Origin: Candidatus Pelagibacterales bacterium
GTDB taxonomy: Bacteria; Pseudomonadota; Alphaproteobacteria; TMED109
Assembly (NCBI GenBank): GCA_002684605.1
Contig: NYVM01000042.1
Coordinates: 1 to 14,721 of the forward strand
DNA length: 14,721 nt
Direction of reading: 5' to 3'
The first letter of the stretch is position 1, and each line of letters starts with the position of its first letter. The position numbers were made by a program, and so were the translations under genes. This document shows positions 1 through 7,054 of this stretch, one piece after another. The notes under the pieces were generated by a model that did not search any database, was not told the DNA's origin, and saw nothing but the letters and a program-made list of their open reading frames with translations.

Positions 1-849
1 ACCCTGTGCAACTACATCAGATTGTACATCTCCATCGTAATTCTTACATGCCCATACAAAGCCACCTTCCCATTTAATAGCTGCTGCAACCATGTCATCT
101 ATTAATCTGTGTTCATATGTAATGTTTTTATCTGCAAAGCGCTGTTTAAATTCCTTATCAAAGGTTTCTTGAAATAAATCCTTAAACCTTCCATCATAGG
201 CTTTTAATATAGTATTTTTTGTTGATAGGTATACTGGCCAGCTTAAATTTAAGCCGTAATTAAAACATGCTCTTGCAAAACCACGAATAGAATCATCAAG
301 ATTGTACATTCCCATTGCAATACCAGGGCTTTCATAATCATTTACTTCATGTTCAATTTCTGGTCCACCATCATTAGGCGTAAATTTCATGATTAATTTA
401 CCTGCGCTAGGTATTAGAAAATCTGTTGCCCTATATTGATCTCCATATGCATGCCTACCTATGACAATAGGTTTAGTCCATCCAGGAACATATTTTGGAA
501 CATTATTACATATTATAGGTTGTCTAAAAACAGTCCCACCTAATATATTTCTTATAGTGCCGTTTGGAGAACGCCACATTTTTGTTAAATTAAATTCTTT
601 TACACGATCTTCATCAGGAGTAATAGTTGCACATTTAACTCCTACTCCATATTTTTTAATAGCATTTGCAGAGTCAATAGTTACTTGATCGGATGTTTTA
701 TCTCTATTTTCAATACTAAGGTCATAATATAATAAATCTAAATCCAAATGAGGCTTTATCAATTTTTCTCTAATTAATTCCCATATAATTTTAGTCATTT
801 CATCGCCATCTATTTCAACTACTGGCGTGCTAACATTAATCTTACTCAT
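1..849 (-). CDS. icd: NADP-dependent isocitrate dehydrogenase, N-terminal part (cut by window edge)
   Basis: The enzyme oxidatively decarboxylates isocitrate to 2-oxoglutarate with NADP in the cytoplasmic TCA cycle. The first 283 codons are present, ending in frame at base 1; the family is about 400 residues, so the C-terminal third lies outside the window. Visible landmarks are the N-terminal [13 protein letters not shown] stretch (11-23), the isocitrate-binding loop [10 protein letters not shown] (92-101) and [13 protein letters not shown] (131-143). These are typical of the homodimeric, eukaryote-like NADP-IDH common in alphaproteobacteria, not the E. coli Icd type. The ATG at 849 is preceded by AGGGAG with a 6-base spacer, which supports this start. 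It lies 62 bases downstream of the LOG-family gene on the same strand and may be cotranscribed with it. Family assignment is very secure; the symbol follows common usage. Confidence 0.95.
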   Translation of the reverse strand, partial: MSKINVSTPVVEIDGDEMTKIIWELIREKLIKPHLDLDLLYYDLSIENRDKTSDQVTIDSANAIKKYGVGVKCATITPDEDRVKEFNLTKMWRSPNGTIRNILGGTVFRQPIICNNVPKYVPGWTKPIVIGRHAYGDQYRATDFLIPSAGKLIMKFTPNDGGPEIEHEVNDYESPGIAMGMYNLDDSIRGFARACFNYGLNLSWPVYLSTKNTILKAYDGRFKDLFQETFDKEFKQRFADKNITYEHRLIDDMVAAAIKWEGGFVWACKNYDGDVQSDVVAQG

Positions 850-911
850 TTGAACTCCCTATTGTTTTATGTTTTTTTGAATAAATGTATGGAATTGTCA
901 AGACTTAAATA

Positions 912-1466
912 TTAATTAAATTTACTAATTTCTTTTATTAATTCTTCACTATCATTTACCCATAATATTCTTTTAAAATCATTTTCATATAAAAAACCTT
1001 CTTTATTCATATGTTTTAACAGAAGATTTAAATTCTTCCAATAATTAGCAATATTATATATAAATACAGGTTTATTATATATATTTAACTGATTTAACGT
1101 CATAACTTCGAATAATTCATCTAGAGTTCCCAATCCACCTGGTAAAATTAAAAACATATCAGCTTTCTTAATCATCAATAATTTTCTTTTTTGAAGAGAT
1201 TTGACTACTATTAAATTTTTTTTATTACTTTGACTTATTTTAGAAGTATTAAGAGCTTCAGGAATAATACCAGTAATTTTTCCGTTAATTTTATTAATAT
1301 ATTTGTATATCACACCCATAATTCCAATTTTTCCGCCTCCATATATTACGGAAATATTATGGGCTGCTAGCAATTTTGCTAATTTTTCTGCTTCCTTTTC
1401 GTAAACAGTATTTTTACCTAATTTTGAACCACAAAATATTGTAATTATTTTTTTTTTAATTTTCAT
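912..1466 (-). CDS. LOG family protein (TIGR00730 type), putative nucleoside 5'-monophosphate phosphoribohydrolase
   Basis: This 184-residue cytoplasmic protein is of the lysine-decarboxylase-like LOG family. Characterised members cleave cytokinin riboside monophosphates or related nucleotides (such as AMP) to base plus ribose 5-phosphate. The sequence shows the Rossmann-type start ITIFCGSKLG (8-17), the GGG turn at 43-45 (IYGGGKIGIMG) and the family signature PGGLGTLDE (109-117) that carries the catalytic glutamate. The RK of the usual 'ERK' segment is present around residues 94-95. Length is normal. The start codon is poorly supported by a Shine-Dalgarno sequence, and another out-of-frame ATG at 1472-1474 (minus strand) lies just upstream. 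A run of ten A in the coding strand falls in codons 4-7. It is divergent from the LysM gene and upstream of icd. The true substrate in bacteria is usually unknown. Confidence 0.9.
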   Translation of the reverse strand: MKIKKKIITIFCGSKLGKNTVYEKEAEKLAKLLAAHNISVIYGGGKIGIMGVIYKYINKINGKITGIIPEALNTSKISQSNKKNLIVVKSLQKRKLLMIKKADMFLILPGGLGTLDELFEVMTLNQLNIYNKPVFIYNIANYWKNLNLLLKHMNKEGFLYENDFKRILWVNDSEELIKEISKFN

Positions 1467-1513
1467 TTTTTCATAACAACTTTTTTATGTAGTTTTAATG
1501 ATAAATAATCTAA

Positions 1514-1519
1514 TATAAT
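1514..1519 (+). promoter_or_regulatory. Putative -10 element for the LysM gene
   Basis: A perfect TATAAT lies 29 bases before the ATG of the LysM gene, in the 82-base divergent gap between it and the LOG gene. No good -35 hexamer is visible 16-18 bases upstream (AT-rich sequence only). In DNA this AT-rich a chance match is possible, so support is modest. Confidence 0.3.
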
Positions 1520-1548
1520 AGTATCATAAAAATATTAGGATAAAATAA

Positions 1549-2583
1549 ATGAAAATGATCTTAGGACAAAACACTAAACAATATATTATTGGAAGTACTA
1601 TAGTATTATGTTCTGCTATAGCCTTAATCTTAATAATAAAATATGTACCTCTAGATCCTACAAAAGTTGAGGTTGAACTTGTAGAAGAAAGAATTCAATT
1701 TGAAGTTCAACCGGAGTTAAATTCTGAAAATATTAAACCTCAAGAAAAAAAACAAGATAGTAAACCTATAAATGGAGTTTTAGAACCTACTTTTGACGTT
1801 ATAAATTTAAGTGAAGATAACACACTAGTTATAGGTGGAAGAGGAGCAATAAATAAAAATGTAAAAATTTTTAATGGAGGCCAGTTAATAGGCGAGGTTA
1901 TGACTAATCAATTCGGTGAATTTGTATTTATTGAAAAATTAACTCCAGGATATTACGATTTATCTTTATTATCAAACGGAATTAAATCACAAAAATCAGT
2001 TTCAATAATAGCTCCGGAGACATCAGAGGCTTTAGCAAATGGAGATGTAAATATATTACCTTCTGAATCAGAAGCTATAATTACTTTAAATAATGCAGAT
2101 GGTACTGTCGATAAAGTTATACAAGGTGCTAATAATAGTGCTAAAAATTTATCATTTGATTCTTTGTCATACTCTTCTGAAGGAACTCTAAATTTATCCG
2201 GAAAAGCCCTGCCTGGCTCTAGAGTAGATGTTTACATAGGTAAAAAGTTATTAGGAACAGCAGTTGCAGATGATAATGGGTTTTGGAACCTTGCTTTAGA
2301 TAATCCAATTAAGCCTGGCGATTATATATTAAGGTTTAATGAATTACAGAATAATAAAATTGTAGAGAGTTTAGAGACACCTATTAGACAAGAAAATTTA
2401 GAGGAAATAAATATTTCAGATAGCGCTATTATTGTTCAACCTGGAAATAGTCTGTGGAGAATATCTAGAAGGTTTTATGGAAAAGGAGTTTTATATACAT
2501 TAATATTTAAAGCTAATAATAATCTAATAGATGATCCAGATTTAATTTTTCCTGGACAAATATTTAATGTACCAAAAAAATAA
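1549..2583 (+). CDS. Membrane-anchored Ig-like/LysM domain protein
   Basis: This 344-residue envelope protein probably has its N-terminus in the cytoplasm and its body in the periplasm, where the C-terminal LysM domain would bind peptidoglycan. Residues 12-30 form one hydrophobic segment with no clear cleavage site. A charged, low-complexity linker (41-75) follows. Two beta-rich Ig-like segments come next, at about 83-154 and 203-280; each carries a 'GxxVxVYxGxxLxGxxxxDxxGxF' type pattern (compare VKIFNGGQLIGEV and VDVYIGKKLLGTA). The LysM domain spans 294-342, from IIVQPGNSLWRISRRFYG to PGQIFNVP. The ATG is preceded by TTAGGAT as a weak Shine-Dalgarno; a second ATG two codons in cannot be excluded. 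It ends 4 bases from the convergent pqqE stop. Similar Ig-LysM proteins occur in alphaproteobacteria, but I know of no firm function. Confidence 0.85.
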   Translation: MKMILGQNTKQYIIGSTIVLCSAIALILIIKYVPLDPTKVEVELVEERIQFEVQPELNSENIKPQEKKQDSKPINGVLEPTFDVINLSEDNTLVIGGRGAINKNVKIFNGGQLIGEVMTNQFGEFVFIEKLTPGYYDLSLLSNGIKSQKSVSIIAPETSEALANGDVNILPSESEAIITLNNADGTVDKVIQGANNSAKNLSFDSLSYSSEGTLNLSGKALPGSRVDVYIGKKLLGTAVADDNGFWNLALDNPIKPGDYILRFNELQNNKIVESLETPIRQENLEEINISDSAIIVQPGNSLWRISRRFYGKGVLYTLIFKANNNLIDDPDLIFPGQIFNVPKK

Positions 2584-2587
2584 TTAA

Positions 2588-3748
2588 TTATGTAGTACTT
2601 CTTTGTACTTTAATTTTTCTATAAATAAAATCAGGAATATCTTCCTTACCTACATTTGCTAAAGGCTCATCAAGCACATGCCTGTATGGTGATAATTCAC
2701 ATGTCGGATCGGTTGCATTTTGATCGCCTGTAAGGGCAAATGCTTGACATCTACATCCTCCCCAATCAATTTCTTTTCTATCGCAGGACTGACATGGCTC
2801 AGGCATCCAAGCTGTACCTCTAAATCTATTGAATGATTCAGAATGTTGCCATATCCAAGAAAGAGAATTATCTTTAATATTATCAAAGTTTAAAAAATCA
2901 AGTGATTCTGCGGCATGGCACGGTAATACTTTTCCAGCTGGAGAGATATTTAAAAATTGTCTACCCCATCCTCCCATACATGATTTAGGTTTTCTGGCAT
3001 AATAATCTGGAACCACATAGTCAATTGCTAATACACCTTTTAATCTAATTCTTGCTTCTTCTACTATCTCTGTAGCTGTATCTAATTGTTCTCTAGTAGG
3101 TAAAAATGCAGTTTGATTTTTTAGTGCCCAGCCGTAATACTGTACTTGTGCTACTTCTAACCTTTCAGCATCCAATTCAACAGCCATATCTATCATAGAT
3201 TTTAGATTGTGAAGGTTTTGTCTGTGCATCACAGCATTAACAGTAAGAGGTAAGCCAACTTTTCTAATAAGTTTAGCAGTATGTAACTTTCTTTCATGTC
3301 CTTTATAGCCTGCAATTCTATTTGAGTTTTCAGGATCAGTATCTTGAAATGAAACTTGAATATGATCTAAACCAGCATCATATAATTTTTTTAGTCTCTC
3401 TTCATTTATTAGAACACCAGATGTAATTAAATTGGTATAAAGCCCTATAGATGATGCATGCTGCACTAATTCTTCTAAGTCTTTTCTAGATGTTGGCTCT
3501 CCTCCAGAAAAATGAGCTTGCAATATACCAATCTTTACTGCTTCAGTTAAGGCCTTCTTCCAAGTTTTGGTATCTACTTCATTAGACTTTTTTTCAAGTT
3601 CTACCGGATTGGAACAGTAAGGACAGGATAATGGACATCTATGTGTTAATTCACACAATACTGCATAAGGTATTTGAAGTCTTTCTTTAACATTATGGAA
3701 AGATATTTTATTATCTGATTTTTGTTTTTCTAATCCTATATCCGTCAT
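2588..3748 (-). CDS. pqqE: PqqA peptide cyclase, radical SAM enzyme
   Basis: PqqE catalyses the first step of PQQ synthesis: a radical C-C crosslink between the Glu and Tyr side chains of PqqA, with PqqD as peptide chaperone, in the cytoplasm. The radical SAM motif CX3CX2C is C38, C42, C45, followed by GGEP at 82-85. The C-terminal SPASM region supplies auxiliary Fe-S ligands: C257, C277, C319, C322, C332, C334 and C350 are all in place (CMGGWGRQF, LPCHAAES, EPCQSCDRKEIDWGGCRCQAF). Length (386) is normal. The ATG overlaps the pqqD stop by four bases (ATGA), indicating translational coupling. It is the last gene of the cluster, and its stop faces the LysM gene stop across only 4 bases. Identification is very secure. 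Confidence 0.97.
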   Translation of the reverse strand: MTDIGLEKQKSDNKISFHNVKERLQIPYAVLCELTHRCPLSCPYCSNPVELEKKSNEVDTKTWKKALTEAVKIGILQAHFSGGEPTSRKDLEELVQHASSIGLYTNLITSGVLINEERLKKLYDAGLDHIQVSFQDTDPENSNRIAGYKGHERKLHTAKLIRKVGLPLTVNAVMHRQNLHNLKSMIDMAVELDAERLEVAQVQYYGWALKNQTAFLPTREQLDTATEIVEEARIRLKGVLAIDYVVPDYYARKPKSCMGGWGRQFLNISPAGKVLPCHAAESLDFLNFDNIKDNSLSWIWQHSESFNRFRGTAWMPEPCQSCDRKEIDWGGCRCQAFALTGDQNATDPTCELSPYRHVLDEPLANVGKEDIPDFIYRKIKVQRSTT

Positions 3749-4035
3749 AATACTATAAATCCTTTCTCTGCTAAAGGCTGCAACATTGTTAGAACATCTT
3801 TTGCAATAACGTCTCTTGGAGCTCCTTCAAATTTTTTTAAAAGGATATCTATTATTTCAGATACTGAAGATACTCCATTTACTAATTGCATTACTTCGCC
3901 TGCAATTTCATCTAATTCAAAAACCCTTTCTGGAGCATTTATTATCCATTTTTTTCTTGCTTCATCATATCTTAATTTAGCGTGTCTTGGAAGTTTAGGA
4001 ATGCTTTCTTCTGTTAAAGTTAGTAATATTGTCAT
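3745..4035 (-). CDS. pqqD: PqqD, PqqA-binding peptide chaperone
   Basis: This 96-residue RiPP recognition element binds the PqqA precursor and presents it to PqqE. The typical pattern is visible: an N-terminal beta region with PRHAKLRYDEARKKWIINAPERV (about 16-38), then FELDEIAGEVMQLVNG (39-54), where the helix-turn begins, and a helical C-terminal half ending EKGFIVL. Length fits a stand-alone PqqD, not the PqqC-PqqD fusion found in some methylotrophs. The ATG directly abuts the pqqC stop (TAA ATG), and its own stop overlaps pqqE, so translation is likely coupled along C-D-E. Confidence 0.95.
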   Translation of the reverse strand: MTILLTLTEESIPKLPRHAKLRYDEARKKWIINAPERVFELDEIAGEVMQLVNGVSSVSEIIDILLKKFEGAPRDVIAKDVLTMLQPLAEKGFIVL

Positions 4036-4836
4036 TTATGACCATGCTCTTTCTGCAAATCCATTAGGTACAAATGCTCCAGGAGGAATAAATCCTGGGT
4101 CTACATATGCATAGTATAATGCATCAAGTTGTGCCCATAAAACTTCTGTTTTAAATCTTACTGCACCTAAAACCGCATCTTGATCATCTCTTGTTAAAGC
4201 ATTATCTATTACCCATTCTCGTCCGAACTCTACATCTTTTCTAGCTTGTCCTATTCTTTTTTTGAAATACGCTAAAGCATAATCATCAGCCCATTCATAA
4301 TGTTTTGATAAACCAGAAATTCTTTCCGCATGAATAGCAGGTGCATATATTTCAGTTAAGGAAGATGCAATTGCTTCTAGCAAAGACCTGTTTCCTACAA
4401 AACTTACATAAGCATCTACGGCAAATTTAGATGCAGGTAATAAGCCTTCACATGACTTTACATAATCTAAATCTAATTTTAATGTTTCACATAATTGAAG
4501 GTATCTTTTTATTCCTCCATTTCCATCTATGTCTCCTTCATGATCTATAACCCTAGATCTCCATTCAAGTCTTAAATCCACATCATTGATTCTAGCCATT
4601 ACAGTTAAGTCTTTTCTAGGAATACTCCATTGATAATAAAACCTATTAAGAGCCCATGCCTGTACTTGTTCAAAGGATAACTGACCAGAATGCAAAAGTT
4701 TATGAAACGGATGAAGGCTATGATATCTCTCTTTTCCAAGCTGCGTTAAAGCTTTCACAAACTCATCTTTATTCATTTTTTTTTCTTTACTAGGTGATAA
4801 TGGAGCACCTGGATAAAAAGGAGCAGTTACTGTCAT
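4036..4836 (-). CDS. pqqC: Pyrroloquinoline-quinone synthase PqqC
   Basis: PqqC performs the last PQQ step, a cofactor-less ring closure and eight-electron oxidation of AHQQ by O2, in the cytoplasm. The all-helical heme-oxygenase-like fold shows the family landmarks LHPFHKLLHSG (41-51), NRFYYQWSIPRKD (64-76), VIDHEGD (96-102) and the active-site helix SLTEIYAPAIHAERI (159-173), with H169 and R172 conserved. Length is 266 against about 250 for the family. The extra residues are an N-terminal PAPS-like tail before M21 (MNKDEF), so a start at M21 is a possible alternative. The chosen ATG overlaps the pqqB TGA in the form ATGA, which favours it. It is directly followed by pqqD without a gap. Confidence 0.96.
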   Translation of the reverse strand: MTVTAPFYPGAPLSPSKEKKMNKDEFVKALTQLGKERYHSLHPFHKLLHSGQLSFEQVQAWALNRFYYQWSIPRKDLTVMARINDVDLRLEWRSRVIDHEGDIDGNGGIKRYLQLCETLKLDLDYVKSCEGLLPASKFAVDAYVSFVGNRSLLEAIASSLTEIYAPAIHAERISGLSKHYEWADDYALAYFKKRIGQARKDVEFGREWVIDNALTRDDQDAVLGAVRFKTEVLWAQLDALYYAYVDPGFIPPGAFVPNGFAERAWS

Positions 4837-5768
4837 ATTTTAATTTCCATTGTATCATAGGCTATTTCCCATCCTGCTTCATTCGCAATTTTTCTTTCAG
4901 AGGAGTTTTCTAAAAGTGCAGGGTTAGTTGTATTAATATGGATAAATATTTTTCTTTTAATATCTAATTCTTTAAAGGCTTCTATTGAACCACTAGAACC
5001 TGACATGCTCATATGACCCATACGTTGGCCGGTTTTAATACCTACGTTTTCTTTTATCATTTCATCATCAGTCCATAGAGTGCCATCAAATAAGACAAGA
5101 TTAGCATTATCTACTCTTTCTTTAAGCCAGTCCGGCATATTAGCGCAGCCTGGTATATAAAATAGTTCTGTATTACCTTCAGGTCCTTTAATTTCCAAAG
5201 CTATAGTATCTTCTTCTACAGATCCAAAATTAGCGCCTTTAGACTCATCTTCAAGCCATAATGCTACTTTTCCTGGAACAGCAAAAGGTGTAACCGTAAT
5301 ACCACTATCGGTATCATCTGTATATTTTAAGGATATAGCTTCATCTAATTTTATAGGATTTCTTTTTACAAATTTAGGATTGAGGACATTAAATATAGAA
5401 TTACCTTCTAAAACTCCTAAAACCCTTTGGGTTCCATATAGATTAAATTTTTGAGATTCTCTTAGATTTATCAATCCAGCGGTATGATCTACATCTGCAT
5501 TTGTAAGTAAGACACCCATAATTGGACTATATCTAAGAGGGTCTTCAGCTGATGGCATTAATTCAGGGTTGCTCCATAGTTGTTGTCTTAAATCAGGAGA
5601 AGCATTAAAGATAAACCATCTTTTTTTATCCATACTTATAGCTATAGAAGATTGTGTTCTAGCTATAGCTTCAGGACTTTTATTTCTAGCAAGACGGCTA
5701 TTTGGATGATTGCAGTTCCACTGTGGATAACCCCCACCAGCTGCTGCTCCGAGCACACGAATATACAT
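4833..5768 (-). CDS. pqqB: PqqB, metallo-beta-lactamase-fold PQQ biosynthesis oxygenase
   Basis: PqqB belongs to the metallo-hydrolase fold. Published work describes it as an iron-dependent hydroxylase acting on the Glu-Tyr crosslinked intermediate; it was earlier proposed to be a transporter. The protein starts with the hallmark MYIRVLGAAAGGGYPQWNC. It carries the metal-site motif TNADVDHTAG (89-98; D92, D94, H95), then a CANMPDWL segment and a C-terminal GHMSMSGSSGS stretch, all PqqB-typical. Length 311 is normal. The start lies 65 bases after the pqqA stop, and an intervening short hairpin could set the ratio of pqqA to pqqB message. It overlaps pqqC by four bases. Confidence 0.96.
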   Translation of the reverse strand: MYIRVLGAAAGGGYPQWNCNHPNSRLARNKSPEAIARTQSSIAISMDKKRWFIFNASPDLRQQLWSNPELMPSAEDPLRYSPIMGVLLTNADVDHTAGLINLRESQKFNLYGTQRVLGVLEGNSIFNVLNPKFVKRNPIKLDEAISLKYTDDTDSGITVTPFAVPGKVALWLEDESKGANFGSVEEDTIALEIKGPEGNTELFYIPGCANMPDWLKERVDNANLVLFDGTLWTDDEMIKENVGIKTGQRMGHMSMSGSSGSIEAFKELDIKRKIFIHINTTNPALLENSSERKIANEAGWEIAYDTMEIKI

Positions 5769-5787
5769 ACTATATAATCCTATTTAC

Positions 5788-5803
5788 GCTTCGGTACAGA
5801 AGC
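5788..5803 (-). promoter_or_regulatory. Short inverted repeat between pqqA and pqqB
   Basis: On the minus strand GCTTC-TGTACC-GAAGC forms a 5-bp perfect stem with a 6-base loop, placed between the pqqA stop and the pqqB start. No T-run follows, so it is not a standard intrinsic terminator. It could stabilise or process the message so that pqqA, which must be made in excess of the enzymes, is more abundant. Such pqqA-pqqB intergenic effects are described in other bacteria, but a stem this short may also be chance. Confidence 0.3.
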
Positions 5804-5833
5804 TGGTGAGAATATCATAACTAATCTTTACGA

Positions 5834-5908
5834 CTAGATTTCTGCGCAAGCATAACAGTTGATTTCAAGACCAACAGCTACTTCACGTACTACAGGAGAT
5901 TTCCACAT
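5834..5908 (-). CDS. pqqA: PqqA, PQQ precursor peptide
   Basis: This 24-residue ribosomally made peptide supplies the Glu and Tyr that become PQQ. The translation begins MWKSPVVREVAVG and ends CYACAEI, and contains the essential E-x3-Y pair at E15 and Y19 inside GLEINCY. That matches the 'VxVGxEIxxY' core of alphaproteobacterial PqqA. Two cysteines (C18, C21) flank the reactive tyrosine. The ATG has the strongest Shine-Dalgarno in the window (GGGAGG at 5916-5921, 7-base spacer). It is first in the pqqABCDE order and lies 65 bases upstream of pqqB. The gene is easily missed because of its size. Its base composition is richer in G+C (31 of 75) than the surrounding DNA, in line with strong sequence constraint. 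Confidence 0.95.
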   Translation of the reverse strand: MWKSPVVREVAVGLEINCYACAEI

Positions 5909-5915
5909 AAGATAT

Positions 5916-5921
5916 CCTCCC
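5916..5921 (-). promoter_or_regulatory. Strong Shine-Dalgarno of pqqA
   Basis: GGGAGG on the minus strand, 7 bases before the pqqA ATG. It is clearly stronger than the ribosome binding sites of the downstream pqq genes, which rely on overlapping stop/start codons. It fits high-level synthesis of the precursor peptide. Confidence 0.75.
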
Positions 5922-6023
5922 TTTCTTGTTTAAGTTAAAAATTGATAACAACAAAATAAATTATTATCGCTTAAAGATTAGAATAAAACAGATAAATCGT
6001 ATTATGCAAAGCTATACTTAATA

Positions 6024-6053
6024 TTGTAATCACCTATAATAGGATTATATAAT
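6024..6053 (+). promoter_or_regulatory. Putative sigma-70-like promoter of the rhodanese gene
   Basis: TTGTAA at 6024-6029 (four of six matches to TTGACA) is followed after 18 bases by a perfect TATAAT at 6048-6053. It lies in the 178-base divergent region between pqqA and the rhodanese gene, 33 bases before the ATG. A second TATAAT at 6035-6040 overlaps the spacer but has no good -35. In AT-rich DNA this is suggestive only. No convincing pqqA promoter could be singled out on the other strand. Confidence 0.4.
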
Positions 6054-6086
6054 TTTATAAAATAATGGTAAGAGTTAAGGAAACAA

Positions 6087-7052
6087 ATGTTTAAAATAAA
6101 AAATCAGATCATTTTCTGTGTAATATTCATTATTAATGTTCAATTAACTAATGCAAATGCATTAGTTGAAGACGAGTGGTTAAGAGATAAAGTATGTACA
6201 GAGGGCTTTAAAATAATAGAGGTTCATAGGTCAAAGAAGGAATATGAGTTGTCACATATACCTTGTTCTGTATTTACAAATTTCTATTCTAGTGGCTGGC
6301 GAGAAACTAGAAATAAGATACCTTTACTTATGCCAAGTATTAATAAATTAGAAAAACTTTTAGGATCTTTAGGTATCTTAAATAGCGATCATGTAATTAT
6401 TGTTGCGCCCGGAACAGGTAAATATGATGCAGCTGAAACCGCAGCTATTTATTTTACATTTAAATATTTAGGTCATGAAAAAGTATCTATTCTGGATGGA
6501 GGATTAAAAAGTTGGAAAGAAGATTGGGATAGTGAAACTGAAACAGGCTTTACACTGCCTGAAATTAATTCTTATAAGGCGAAAGTAAATAAGAACATTA
6601 TAGCAAATAAAGACGATGTGTTAAATCTAATTAATAAAACGGGCTATTTAATTGATTCAAGACCATCTGATATGTTCATTGGAATAAATACATCTCTTCC
6701 AGCTCTTAGATCTGGAACTATTCCAAATGCAATTAATTTACCTAATGCTTGGTTGCTAGAAAACAATACTTTACATTTCCAAAAAAAAGAAAATATCATA
6801 AAAATTTTAGAGCATTCAGGTATCACTAAGAAGGATGGTCAGATATCATTCTGTAATGCTGGCCTAGAAAGTGCTCTTTCTTGGTTTGTAATGTCAGAAA
6901 TATTAGAATATCCTAATCATCTTTTATATGAAGCGTCTTTAGCTGAATGGTCAGGAGATATTTCTTTACCAATGATTGATAAAATCAATATTAGTAAAAA
7001 TAAAGATAGTGAAAAAATAATTGATTCTTTCTCTATGAAACCTCCTAAATAA
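6087..7052 (+). CDS. Exported tandem-rhodanese sulfurtransferase
   Basis: This 321-residue protein would transfer sulfane sulfur from a donor (thiosulfate, 3-mercaptopyruvate or similar) to an acceptor, probably in the periplasm. Residues 1-25 form a Sec-type signal peptide (basic start, hydrophobic IIFCVIFIINV core, likely cut after ANA). The first rhodanese domain (about 30-150) has its catalytic loop replaced by APGTGK (107-112) and lacks the cysteine, as in the structural N-domain of tandem rhodaneses. The second (about 165-295) has DSRPSDMF, HIP-like GTIPNAINLP and the active loop FCNAGLESA with C256. The start has AAGGA at 6077-6081. It is divergent from pqqA, and its stop is 2 bases before the acyl-CoA synthetase start. 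Substrate and any link to PQQ enzymes are unknown. It does not show the CXXCW motif of the PQQ-associated single-domain rhodanese-like family. Confidence 0.85.
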   Translation: MFKIKNQIIFCVIFIINVQLTNANALVEDEWLRDKVCTEGFKIIEVHRSKKEYELSHIPCSVFTNFYSSGWRETRNKIPLLMPSINKLEKLLGSLGILNSDHVIIVAPGTGKYDAAETAAIYFTFKYLGHEKVSILDGGLKSWKEDWDSETETGFTLPEINSYKAKVNKNIIANKDDVLNLINKTGYLIDSRPSDMFIGINTSLPALRSGTIPNAINLPNAWLLENNTLHFQKKENIIKILEHSGITKKDGQISFCNAGLESALSWFVMSEILEYPNHLLYEASLAEWSGDISLPMIDKINISKNKDSEKIIDSFSMKPPK

Positions 7053-7054
7053 AT

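Noticed and set aside
461..688. Plus-strand ORF of 75 codons inside the icd region
   Set aside because: It is antisense to the clearly recognisable isocitrate dehydrogenase frame and shows no domain of its own.
1448..1457. Ten-base T run (A run in the LOG gene) as a phase-variation switch
   Set aside because: Similar ten-base A runs occur elsewhere, for example within rlmE at 9005-9014, so such tracts are expected from the AT-rich composition in housekeeping genes.
2659..2886. Minus-strand ORF of 75 codons within pqqE
   Set aside because: It is an alternative frame of pqqE, whose own frame contains all the Fe-S cysteines in order.
5769..6086. Possible riboswitch or small RNA around pqqA
   Set aside because: Beyond the short hairpin and promoter-like hexamers I see no extended conserved-looking stem arrangement or terminator.
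6087..7052. Assignment of the rhodanese to the PQQ-associated CXXCW family
   Set aside because: The protein has two rhodanese domains and the loop CNAGLES, and no CXXCW motif.
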